The position numbers and the translations under genes are program-made. A stretch of DNA of 10,590 nucleotides from Bacteroidaceae bacterium (GTDB taxonomy: Bacteria; Bacteroidota; Bacteroidia; Bacteroidales; Bacteroidaceae): NCBI GenBank assembly GCA_900752815.1, contig CAADWS010000078.1, positions 1 to 10,590 of the forward strand. Direction: 5' to 3'. Positions 1 to 7,050 of the stretch are shown piece by piece. The notes under the pieces were generated by a model. It was not told the DNA's origin, did no database searches, and saw only the letters and a program-made list of their open reading frames with translations. Within the stretch, counting starts at the first letter, position 1. Each line of letters starts with the position of its first letter.

Positions 1-32
1 AATCCTGCAATATATTAACTACAAAAATGGAA

Positions 33-82
33 AACCCATTGGCAGAGTTAAATATGCACTAATTTAATTCCGCCAACGGGTT
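33..82. repeat. Imperfect inverted repeat (hairpin) directly upstream of kduI
   Basis: The arms are 33-53 and 62-82, with an 8-base spacer at 54-61. They pair at 18 of 21 positions, and one of the three differences would be a G-U pair in RNA. The core unit TTGGCRGARTTAAAT occurs at 39-53 (+), at 62-76 (- strand) and once more at 10511-10525 (+). It could be an operator dyad, a leader hairpin, or the remnant of a duplicated or recombined end. The sequence alone does not separate these. Confidence 0.6.
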
Positions 83-84
83 AT
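60..84 (+). repeat. 25-nt element, copy 1 (upstream of kduI)
   Basis: The first 17 bases (taatttaattccgccaa, 60-76) are identical to the minus strand at 10527-10511. The match continues through ggttat with two mismatches (77-78), giving 23 of 25. Copy 1 ends 4 bases before the kduI ATG. Both copies have the same orientation relative to the gene they precede, so in the window they form an inverted repeat about 10.4 kb apart. A shared promoter or 5'-UTR element, or a recombination footprint, are both possible. Confidence 0.7.
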
Positions 85-88
85 CTTT

Positions 89-1030
89 ATGAAAAAGACT
101 CTTATGACTCTCGTTCTCGGTGCCGCTGCCCTCACCGGCAGCGCCCAGCTCAACTACACCGTGCAGACTGCCTGCCATCCCGACGACGTGAAGCACTACG
201 ACACCGAAAGGCTCCGCAAGTCGTTCCTCATGGAGAAAGTCATGGCACCCGATGAAATCAACCTCACCTACACGCTCTACGACCGCCTCATCTACGGCGG
301 CGTCATGCCCGTCAACAAAGTGCTCAAGCTCGAAACCTTCGACGAACTGAAGGCCGAGCACTTCCTCGACCGCCGCGAGTTGGGCGTCATCAACGTGGGC
401 GGCGACGGCATCGTCACCGTCGACGGCAAGGAATACCCCATGAAGTTCAAGGAAGGCCTCTATGTCGGCTGCGGAAAGCAGGAAGTCACCTTCAAGAGTG
501 TCGACCCGGCCAAGCCCGCCAAGTTCTACATCAACTCCACGCCGGCCTATAAGGAATATGTCACCCAGCTCATCACGACCGACCCCAATGCTGACAAGAA
601 GAAATATGCCATCGCCCTGTCCAACGCCTATGGAAAGATGGAGGACAGTAACGACCGCGTAGTCAACCAGCTCATCGTCAGCAGCGTGCTCGGCAAGGTG
701 AAAGGCGGCGGTACCAACCAGTTGCAGATGGGTCTCACCGAGCTGAAGCCCGGTTCCGTATGGAACACCATGCCGGCACATACCCACACCCGCCGTATGG
801 AAGCCTATTTCTATTTCAATGTGAAGGAAGGCAATGCCGTATGCCATCTCATGGGCGAACCGCAGGAAGAGCGCCTGGTATGGATGCACAACGAGCAAGC
901 CATCACCTCGCCCGAATGGTCCATCCACGCCGCAGCCGGCACCAGCAACTACATGTTCATCTGGGGCATGGGCGGTGAAAACCTCAACTACAACGACAAG
1001 GACGAAATACCCTACACCGAGATGCGGTAA
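89..1030 (+). CDS. kduI: 5-dehydro-4-deoxy-D-glucuronate isomerase (KduI family) with an N-terminal signal peptide
   Basis: KduI converts 5-keto-4-deoxyuronate, released from unsaturated oligouronides by lyases, into 3-deoxy-D-glycero-2,5-hexodiulosonate on the way to KDG. The family signatures are clear: [16 protein letters not shown] near the centre and [20 protein letters not shown] near the C-terminus. The metal ligands His231, His233, Glu238 and His280 have the same spacing as E. coli His196, His198, Glu203 and His245. The protein has 313 residues against 278 in E. coli. The 35-residue difference lies before the conserved region and begins with a typical signal peptide ([19 protein letters not shown], probable cut before Gln20), which predicts a periplasmic enzyme. 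The family is normally cytoplasmic, so this is odd. ATG at 89 is chosen because it gives the complete signal peptide. The gene converges on the export locus and shows no functional link to it. The family call is secure; the location is inferred. Confidence 0.93.
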   Translation: MKKTLMTLVLGAAALTGSAQLNYTVQTACHPDDVKHYDTERLRKSFLMEKVMAPDEINLTYTLYDRLIYGGVMPVNKVLKLETFDELKAEHFLDRRELGVINVGGDGIVTVDGKEYPMKFKEGLYVGCGKQEVTFKSVDPAKPAKFYINSTPAYKEYVTQLITTDPNADKKKYAIALSNAYGKMEDSNDRVVNQLIVSSVLGKVKGGGTNQLQMGLTELKPGSVWNTMPAHTHTRRMEAYFYFNVKEGNAVCHLMGEPQEERLVWMHNEQAITSPEWSIHAAAGTSNYMFIWGMGGENLNYNDKDEIPYTEMR

Positions 1031-1079
1031 TACCTCCGCCGTACTGCCCGGCATCTGCCGGCAGGCGGACGGAAACGGC

Positions 1080-1122
1080 GGCCGGCCCTTCCACGCAATT
1101 CTGCTGCGTAGAAGGGCCGGCC
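1080..1122. terminator. Strong GC-rich hairpin between convergent genes
   Basis: A 12-bp perfect stem (1080-1091 with 1111-1122) continues, after one mismatch, for five more pairs (1093-1097 with 1105-1109), with a 7-base loop. It begins 50 bases after the kduI stop and lies 55 bases past the stop of the convergent outer-membrane gene. Only a short T-containing run (cctttc) follows on the plus strand and there is no clear U-tract on either side. A bidirectional terminator or 3'-end stabiliser is the likely role. The rest of the 146-base gap holds smaller GC-rich inverted repeats, for example TGCCCG at 1141-1146 with CGGGCA at 1170-1175. Confidence 0.6.
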
Positions 1123-1176
1123 CCTTTCATGTGCCATGGTTGCCCGTCCCCGCCGGAGCGGAAGGCAGCCGGGCAG

Positions 1177-4110
1177 TTATTTTTTCTTCGGCTTGATGTT
1201 CAGACGGTAAACCACATGAGCCATGAAATAGGACGGTATCACGTTGGTATAGCTTTCCACACGTCCCTGGGCATTGATGCTGCGTGTCACCTTCGACAGG
1301 TCGCGCAAGAGGTCGAAGCCCTCCACCATCAGCACCAGGTTGCCCTTCAGCACACTCGTCTCCAAGCGTGCGTTCCACATCAGGTTGTCCTCGTTCAGAC
1401 TGGCATCACTGTACCCGCGGCGGCTGAATACCGTGAAATCGGAATGCAGACTGAAGTTCCACGGCAGAGGGATACGCACCGAACCGCCGTAATTGAAATC
1501 CACCGCACTGATGGTGCTGAAATCCTCACGCCGGCTGCGCACATGGTTCCACCCCACATTCACCTTGCCGTTCACACTCCAGCCCGCGTTGGAGTAACCC
1601 AGCGAGCCCCGCTGTTGCAGATAGAAGTTTTTCACCACACTGAGGCCGCCGGCCGTCTGTCCGTCCACATTCGAGCAGTCCACACTGTTATAGAAGGTGG
1701 CCGCCGTCTCCGTCGACCAGCTGAAACGTTTCTGCTTGCCAAACATACCGTTCGTGTTCAGATGGCCACCCAAATCCCAGTTACCGTCGATGTTGACCGG
1801 ACGGACGGAATAGCCGCCCGTTTCGGGATGATAGGTTTGCTCCATGCCCAGCGCATTCTTCGTGCGGTTATACTCCACTTCCGCTTTAAGGGATTGCATA
1901 GGCTTTTTAGGCCTGTTACACGACAACGACCCGCTCAGACTATGCTGCGTACTGCGGTGCAGACCGGCGTTGCCATACTGCACATAAAGCGGGTCGGCAT
2001 CATTGACCAGCTCCACCGAATGAATCAGCTGCGGATTCTGCTGAGACAGTCTATATCTCCAATTGACCACTATCAAGGGAGCATCCTCCAATATATGTTT
2101 GCGCATATCTGTGTAAATTTGCTGTAATTGCACCTGCGATGCCAGCAATACCCGCGTGCGGTCCAAGTCATAGTGACGAAGACTTCGGTCATAAAGCAGC
2201 CGTTCCTTCCTGACCGTCACCGGCAACGATATCCTAAAGTTATGATGCACCTTCCCCATCTTAAATTCCGACTTGGCCGAGGGGGTCAGTCGGTAGTCGG
2301 TGGTCCGCAACCGGGAATGCTCGCTGTTGTTCACGTCCAGCGCCTGCTGCATTTCTCCCGAAGACGAAGGCAGACTGCCCACGGCATGCTCCGTGTCCTC
2401 CCCCCAACTGTCCAGCCGGTCCAACCGATACAGGTCCTGCCGTCCCTTGCGGTAATCGTGGGAGGCCTCAAAACCCAGCCCGCCGTTAAAGCCCGATTTC
2501 AGATTAAAGTTCATGGAAACGCCCCCATTGAAACGATAGTGCGTCGACGGACGGGAGAAATAACGGTTGCGGAAAGGCTCCGTATTGCCGCTTTGGAAAT
2601 AATCCACCTGCAAGTGGTCAAACGAGCGGTCCTTGCGGTGGTCATACTGTGCCCCGGCGGTCAGCGTCAGCGAATGGTCACACGCCAGGAGATTAACGGG
2701 CGTATTCACCAAGAGCCGGTAAGGCAGCGACACGTTCCAGTTCTCACTGTGGCTGATGGCCTCCAGCTTGCGCCGGTTCCGCACCAGCCGCAGCAGTGCG
2801 TCGTTGCGGCCGGAAAACACGCTGTCCAGCACACCGGCCGACACCAGAGCATAAGGATTGGCATCGAATTCCGCGCTTACATCCAATTGACTCCCGTTGT
2901 GGCGACTGTAACCGGCATCCAGGTTGCCCATATGAAGAAGACTTCTGAATTCCTTGCCTACATGGGAAAAGAGTTCGTGCGAGGTCCGCACGTCGATGGA
3001 TTTCTGCTTCGCGTCCGACTCTCCCACGCCATAGGCATGCCCCCCTTGCAGGAAGCGCTCCGTGTCCGTGCGCCTGAAGGTATGGTTGTCCGTATGCGTG
3101 GCGTTCAGGTTGCTCCTCCAGTGAAAGGCCTCATCACGGGTCTCGTAGAAATATTCCATGCCGCCCGAATAGCTTTCCTGCAAACCGTCCGGCAGATAGG
3201 AGGGAGTCCATTCCCCTTGCGTTCCCGGCTTGCGCGTATCGTTCGTATTGTTCAGGTTGCCATATAAGGCCAGACGAGAACAGTCCGTGAAGCGGAGTGC
3301 GAAAACGCGGCCCAGCCAGCGGTCGTGCGTGCCATAGGCCGCCTCGGCATTGGCAATCCAGCCGACGGAGTATTGTTTCTTCAGATTGACGTCCATCACC
3401 AGCGGCTTCTCCAGCGGCACGACGCCGCTCAATTTCTGCTCCGCTGTCAGTTTTTCATACACCTTAACCTTGTCCACCATGTAGGACGGCAGATTTTCCA
3501 GCGCCACCCGCGGGTCGCCCTTGAAGAAATCCTTTCCGTTCACCAGCAGACTGCTCACCGCGCGGCCGTTGACCGTAATCTGACCGTTGGGCTTCAGCAC
3601 TGCCCCCGGCAGCTGCGCAATCAGGGCGTCGAGCATCGACCCCTGCGACAACTGGAAGGCATCGGCGTTGTAAACGATAGTGTCCCCCTTCATCACCATC
3701 TTGATTTTTGTGGCCTTCACCACCGCTTCGCCCAGAAGCGTCGACTTCGGCAAACGCACCATCCGTATATTCTTCGACATGCGATAGCTATTCCTTCTGA
3801 AGTGAGTCAAGTTCAGTTCCACCCATTCCGTAAGATAATCCTTATGGCTTAAGCGCAACAGATACCGCCCACGGGGCAACCGGCACTGTACGTACGAATT
3901 TGCGCGGACGCCATTCGTTATTCCATACGTCCATTCCGCCGGTCCGATGACCACCGAGTCGGGGGTACAGACCTCCGCCCGCCCGTCTTCAATCAGCATC
4001 CCGGTAAAGGCATCCACTACCTTACCGAACACCCCGATGGAATCCTGCTGCGCCCGGCACGGGGCGACTGCCAGAATCATCAGAAGCAGAATCCAACTTC
4101 TTCCTTTCAC
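1177..4110 (-). CDS. Outer-membrane plug/beta-barrel protein (TonB-receptor-like), second copy
   Basis: A GTG start at 4110 gives a 977-residue protein with a normal signal peptide (VKGRSWILLLMILAVAPCRA, cut before Gln21). Starting at the upstream ATG (4200) would add 30 residues with mixed charge before the signal peptide. After the signal comes a carboxypeptidase-regulatory-like domain (about 25-115). A plug-like domain follows, with NADAF (148-152), QLPGA, VNGR and LLVNGKDFF (188-196). The remaining roughly 740 residues look like a beta-barrel, with alternating aromatic and polar strands and Asn/Gly/Asp-rich loops. The architecture matches Bacteroidetes TonB-dependent-receptor-like barrels of the OMP_b-brl_3 type. 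No TonB box was recognised. It is a paralogue of 7051-10005: both share KKQYS-GWIAN, a RKPG..G.WTP loop and the ending QGR.E.Y.NVIPSYFM..V/IYRLNIKPKK. It is the last gene of the minus-strand block. Outer-membrane exit or receptor for the peptide is inferred from context; nutrient uptake is the alternative. Confidence 0.85.
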   Translation of the reverse strand: MKGRSWILLLMILAVAPCRAQQDSIGVFGKVVDAFTGMLIEDGRAEVCTPDSVVIGPAEWTYGITNGVRANSYVQCRLPRGRYLLRLSHKDYLTEWVELNLTHFRRNSYRMSKNIRMVRLPKSTLLGEAVVKATKIKMVMKGDTIVYNADAFQLSQGSMLDALIAQLPGAVLKPNGQITVNGRAVSSLLVNGKDFFKGDPRVALENLPSYMVDKVKVYEKLTAEQKLSGVVPLEKPLVMDVNLKKQYSVGWIANAEAAYGTHDRWLGRVFALRFTDCSRLALYGNLNNTNDTRKPGTQGEWTPSYLPDGLQESYSGGMEYFYETRDEAFHWRSNLNATHTDNHTFRRTDTERFLQGGHAYGVGESDAKQKSIDVRTSHELFSHVGKEFRSLLHMGNLDAGYSRHNGSQLDVSAEFDANPYALVSAGVLDSVFSGRNDALLRLVRNRRKLEAISHSENWNVSLPYRLLVNTPVNLLACDHSLTLTAGAQYDHRKDRSFDHLQVDYFQSGNTEPFRNRYFSRPSTHYRFNGGVSMNFNLKSGFNGGLGFEASHDYRKGRQDLYRLDRLDSWGEDTEHAVGSLPSSSGEMQQALDVNNSEHSRLRTTDYRLTPSAKSEFKMGKVHHNFRISLPVTVRKERLLYDRSLRHYDLDRTRVLLASQVQLQQIYTDMRKHILEDAPLIVVNWRYRLSQQNPQLIHSVELVNDADPLYVQYGNAGLHRSTQHSLSGSLSCNRPKKPMQSLKAEVEYNRTKNALGMEQTYHPETGGYSVRPVNIDGNWDLGGHLNTNGMFGKQKRFSWSTETAATFYNSVDCSNVDGQTAGGLSVVKNFYLQQRGSLGYSNAGWSVNGKVNVGWNHVRSRREDFSTISAVDFNYGGSVRIPLPWNFSLHSDFTVFSRRGYSDASLNEDNLMWNARLETSVLKGNLVLMVEGFDLLRDLSKVTRSINAQGRVESYTNVIPSYFMAHVVYRLNIKPKKK

Positions 4111-4255
4111 AACTGAATATTTTAAGGTTAATATTTCGTCCTCTAAATCAGATGCCTGCCTTACGGCCAACCTGAAACAGATTATACTAAGAGGAAACAC
4201 TTGATTAAAATATCACTCACCTTGTTCTTCTATTCGATCACACACTTCCGAGCAT
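4111..4255 (-). other. Gap between the 129-aa gene and the second barrel gene
   Basis: If the barrel gene starts at GTG 4110, this 145-base AT-rich gap separates it from the stop of the preceding gene. An in-frame ATG at 4200 lies inside it. No confident Bacteroides promoter, strong hairpin or small ORF was found. The second barrel could be co-transcribed with the exporter or have its own weak promoter. Confidence 0.4.
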
Positions 4256-4645
4256 TTATCTCTTAAACAGTAATGAAGCAAATTTTCTCTGCCCGGAATA
4301 GATAAATCCGTCCGAAATTGTATTGCCTCCCAATGCACAGGACACCGAACCACTTGCATCCACAGCCCTGACAATCAGAACATCATGGGCGGGTTCGCGC
4401 AACGTATCCACCACGACAAAGCTGAGATTTCCTCCCAAGGTCTGGATCACATTTACGGAATCTCCCGTTGTCCACCGGGCATCCATCTCCCGCGGAACAT
4501 AAAGCTTACAATGTATCTCGTTCTCCACATACAACGAGACGGGTATTTTGGTCCGCAGACTGAAACCCGACAGTATCCAGCAGATGCCGCCGGCCATCAG
4601 CGCCAGAATGAAAAACACGCCATAACGTAAAACAAAACGGTTCAT
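4256..4645 (-). CDS. Small membrane-anchored periplasmic protein, possible reduced HlyD-type adaptor
   Basis: The protein has 129 residues. A short basic N-terminus is followed by one hydrophobic segment (about residues 9-27), so it is probably anchored in the inner membrane with about 100 residues in the periplasm. The soluble part reads as short beta strands (IPVSLYVENEIHCKLYVP, WTTGDSVNVI, LSFVVVDTLREPAHDVLIVRAV). This resembles the beta-barrel part of HlyD-type membrane fusion proteins, and the end (FASLLFKR) recalls their C-termini. It lacks the long coiled coil and lipoyl halves, which normally make such proteins about 300-450 residues. It has two cysteines in the soluble part. The gene starts 14 bases after the exporter stop, so translation with the exporter is likely. 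The adaptor role is inferred from position and general look, not from a diagnostic motif; a family-specific accessory or immunity protein is also possible. Confidence 0.7.
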   Translation of the reverse strand: MNRFVLRYGVFFILALMAGGICWILSGFSLRTKIPVSLYVENEIHCKLYVPREMDARWTTGDSVNVIQTLGGNLSFVVVDTLREPAHDVLIVRAVDASGSVSCALGGNTISDGFIYSGQRKFASLLFKR

Positions 4646-4659
4646 AACCTACCCATCCA

Positions 4660-6852
4660 TTAATTCGACAATTCCAGCTGATTGCGCACAAGTTCGTAAT
4701 AATACCCTTTTTTTCTTACCAGTTCCTCATGCGTTCCCGTCTCGACCACTCTGCCGTGACGCAGCACTATGATATGGTCGGCATCGCACACCGTAGACAG
4801 GCGGTGAGCGATGACCAGACGGGTCCTCCCCGCAAACGAACGGCGCAGGTTGTCCGTAATCCTGCTCTCGTTTTCCGCATCCAGAGAGGAGGTCGCCTCG
4901 TCCAGCATCAGATACTGTGGCGCCTTATAGGCAGCCCGCGCAATCATGATGCGCTGCTTCTCCCCTCCGCTCACCCCCGTGCCGTCCGCGCCGACCTTGG
5001 TTTGCAGTCCCAAAGGCTGCTTTTCGACAAACTCCTCCAGACAAGCCAGCTTCACCGCCAGCTTCAATTTTTCCTCGTCCACGGCCTCGCCCAGGATGAT
5101 GTTCCGCCGCAAGGTGTCGGAAAACAGGAAATTATCCTGCATCACAATGCCCGTGGCCTGTCTCAGGGAACGGGCGCTGTAGGCCTTCAGGTCTTTCCCG
5201 CCCAGCCACACTTCGCCCGATGTCGGCTCATAAAACTTCAGCAAGAGTTTCATCAAGGTGGTCTTCCCGCTTCCGCTCTCCCCCACAATCGCCGTCATCT
5301 TGCCCGCCGGTATGCTGAAGCTGACATCCTCCAGCACCGGACGCCCGATTTTTCCCATATAGGAGAACGTCAGATGCCGCACTTCTATATCCAGAGGATA
5401 CCCGGTCGGCACTTCCTGCAGTTCCCCGTCATCCTCATCCCGGCAGAGGTGCACCTCCTCCGAACGTTCCAGACTGATGCGGGCGTCCTGAAACTGCTGC
5501 AGAAAACCTATCAGCTGCGACAGCGGCGCGCTTACCTGCCCGATAATGGCAGAAATACTCATCATCATGCCCAATGTCAAATCTCCGTTCACCACTTCAG
5601 CAGCTATCCAGCCGGTGACAAAGATGTTCCGGACCTGACTGATAAGCGTGAAACCCGCATTTTGTATCTGCTCCAGCTTCAACGACTTTTTCTGCATGTC
5701 ATAATATCGTTCCTGCACCGTCTTCCATTCCTCTATCTTGTAGTGCTCATAGCCGTTCAACTTGATATCTACAATGCCGGACAGCAACTCATATTGCTTG
5801 TTCTGATTTTCCGAACTCAATTTGAACCGTTCATAATCCATCTCCTTCCTCCGGCGGAAAAAATGGCTCATCCAGGCCGTGCTCAGCAGGGTCATCAACA
5901 GATAGACTGACAGTATCAGGGGACTGTACCAGGCCATAATCAACAAATAGAACGGAGCGGAGACCAGCGAAAAGAACGTCTGCACCGTGTTCTGCGTAAT
6001 GAAACTTTGCAAACGGCCGTGGTCCCCCAAACGCTGCTGGTAGTCGCCTATGCTTTTCGTTTCAAAAAAAGTCATCGGCAAGCGGAGCAGTTTGGTCAGA
6101 TAGTCGCTCAATATGTGGATATTGATGCGGGTACTGGTATAGAGCGTCACCCAGCTGCCGATGAGTCCCATGGAGAAAGTACCGAGAAAGATGAATATCT
6201 GGGCCAGCATCACGTTGATGATAAACCCCATGTCGCGCAGCCCGATGCCACTATCGACCAACGCCTGGGTCAGGAAGGGAGACACCAACGACAGCAGGAT
6301 GCCCAGCAACATGCCTGCCGCGGTCTGATACATCGCCCAATGATACGGCCACACGTATTTCCGTGCAAAGTCAAAAAAACTGTGTTTTGACTTGACGTCC
6401 TTTTTCTCATAAAATTCCGCTTCCGGCTCCACGGCCACGACGATGCCCTTGTCCCCGTTCAGCCAACAGGAGGAGAAACTCTCTTCGCTCAGCCGTGTCT
6501 TGCCATACGCCGGATTGGCCACATCATACGACCATTTGCCCCTACGGTTGCAGGACACCTTATACAACACCACGAAATGATTCTGCTCCCAATACAGAAT
6601 CGCCGGCAGGGGACACTGCTCCCGCAGCTGCTGCAAATTCATTTCAAAGGTGGCACTGTCCATCCCTATGGACTTCAAGGCATCGCGAATCCCCAGCACG
6701 CTCACCCCTTCACGCGTAAGATGGGCCAGCGAGCGCAAATAGGACAAGGGATAATCCTTGCCATACGCCGAGGCCACCATACGTATGCAGGCTGGACCGC
6801 AGTCCATCTGATCAAACTGTCGGGTAAATTTGAGTTTCGGACGTTTCTTCAT
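4660..6852 (-). CDS. Peptidase-containing ABC transporter (C39 peptidase, GG-leader exporter)
   Basis: This 730-residue inner-membrane protein has the three parts of a PCAT at the usual length. The N-terminal C39 cysteine peptidase (about 8-125) has the QMDCGPAC motif with nucleophile Cys18, supporting Gln15, and His92 in NHFVVLY. The third catalytic position, usually Asp in a DP motif, reads Asn113 (VANPAYGK). An ABC transmembrane region follows (about 165-450, several hydrophobic helices). The ATPase domain has Walker A GESGSGKT (524-531), signature SGGEKQ (628-633), Walker B LMLDEATSSLD (catalytic Glu652) and the H-loop His683 (IAHRLS). The family removes leaders after a double glycine and exports the cargo. 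The likely cargo is the LLGG-leader peptide encoded at 10100-10483. The ATG at 6852 puts the C39 domain at the very N-terminus, as in the family. Confidence 0.95.
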   Translation of the reverse strand: MKKRPKLKFTRQFDQMDCGPACIRMVASAYGKDYPLSYLRSLAHLTREGVSVLGIRDALKSIGMDSATFEMNLQQLREQCPLPAILYWEQNHFVVLYKVSCNRRGKWSYDVANPAYGKTRLSEESFSSCWLNGDKGIVVAVEPEAEFYEKKDVKSKHSFFDFARKYVWPYHWAMYQTAAGMLLGILLSLVSPFLTQALVDSGIGLRDMGFIINVMLAQIFIFLGTFSMGLIGSWVTLYTSTRINIHILSDYLTKLLRLPMTFFETKSIGDYQQRLGDHGRLQSFITQNTVQTFFSLVSAPFYLLIMAWYSPLILSVYLLMTLLSTAWMSHFFRRRKEMDYERFKLSSENQNKQYELLSGIVDIKLNGYEHYKIEEWKTVQERYYDMQKKSLKLEQIQNAGFTLISQVRNIFVTGWIAAEVVNGDLTLGMMMSISAIIGQVSAPLSQLIGFLQQFQDARISLERSEEVHLCRDEDDGELQEVPTGYPLDIEVRHLTFSYMGKIGRPVLEDVSFSIPAGKMTAIVGESGSGKTTLMKLLLKFYEPTSGEVWLGGKDLKAYSARSLRQATGIVMQDNFLFSDTLRRNIILGEAVDEEKLKLAVKLACLEEFVEKQPLGLQTKVGADGTGVSGGEKQRIMIARAAYKAPQYLMLDEATSSLDAENESRITDNLRRSFAGRTRLVIAHRLSTVCDADHIIVLRHGRVVETGTHEELVRKKGYYYELVRNQLELSN

Positions 6853-7050
6853 GAAAATACATTCCTAAGGGAGTTCCTTCAACCGTTCTCTTCTTTCCTG
6901 CGGAGAACTTTCTTCAGCAAAAACGTAGCTCTCTTCTTCAACATTTCCTCCACATCCGCCGCCGTGTGTCCTTATCCTTTTCCCCTTCTGCCCCCTGCCT
7001 CCGGCTATCGGCCGGAGCGGGGACAGAAGGGATGGCTCTGTGCCCGGTTG
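6853..7050 (-). other. Structured intergenic region between the first barrel gene and the exporter
   Basis: This 198-base gap lies within the block. It holds a strong hairpin at 6983-7031 and, between the hairpin and the exporter start, a 21-codon ORF on the minus strand (6944-6879). The ORF encodes a very basic peptide (8 Lys/Arg, 2 Glu) beginning MLKKRATFLLKK. A GGAGG lies only 2 bases before its ATG, which is too close for normal use. The ORF may be chance, a leader peptide or a tiny gene. No promoter was identified. Confidence 0.35.
6983..7031 (-). terminator. Long hairpin downstream of the first barrel gene
   Basis: The arms are 6983-7005 and 7011-7031, with a 5-base loop (7006-7010). 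The outer eight pairs (cccttctg/cagaaggg) and the inner pairs (tccggc/gccgga) are perfect, with small bulges between. On the transcribed minus strand it begins 19 bases after the barrel gene's stop and is followed by A-rich sequence, not U-rich. An attenuator, processing site or mRNA stabiliser therefore fits better than a classical terminator. Confidence 0.5.

Larger units (their letters stand above)
1..88 (+). promoter_or_regulatory. 5' region of the kduI-like gene, containing an imperfect dyad and possibly the tail of an upstream gene
   Basis: This AT-rich stretch precedes kduI. Two forward frames are open from the window edge: one ends at the TAA at 65-67 (last residues NGKPIGRVKYALI) and one at the TAA at 60-62 (MENPLAELNMH). 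Either could be the end of an upstream gene, but too little is visible to decide. An imperfect inverted repeat pairs 33-53 with 62-82 (18 of 21 positions), and its right arm ends 6 bases before the ATG. No convincing Bacteroides -33/-7 promoter (TTTG / TAnnTTTG) was found. There is no Shine-Dalgarno sequence before the ATG, which is normal in this phylum. Confidence 0.4.

Noticed and set aside
59..1054. 331-codon open frame on the minus strand across the kduI gene
   Set aside because: It is antisense to a confidently identified KduI. Its translation is dominated by repetitive Val/Gly/His/Leu/Ala residues typical of shadows of GC-rich genes, and no family signature was seen.
4050..4110. Lipoprotein lipobox at Cys18 of the second barrel protein (AVAPC)
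   Set aside because: Pro directly before Cys does not fit a lipobox, and the site is better read as an ordinary signal peptide cut before Gln21. Such large barrels are not lipoproteins.
4506..4691. 61-codon minus-strand frame overlapping the 129-aa gene and the exporter 3' end
   Set aside because: It overlaps two better-supported genes in another frame and shows no signal peptide or family features.
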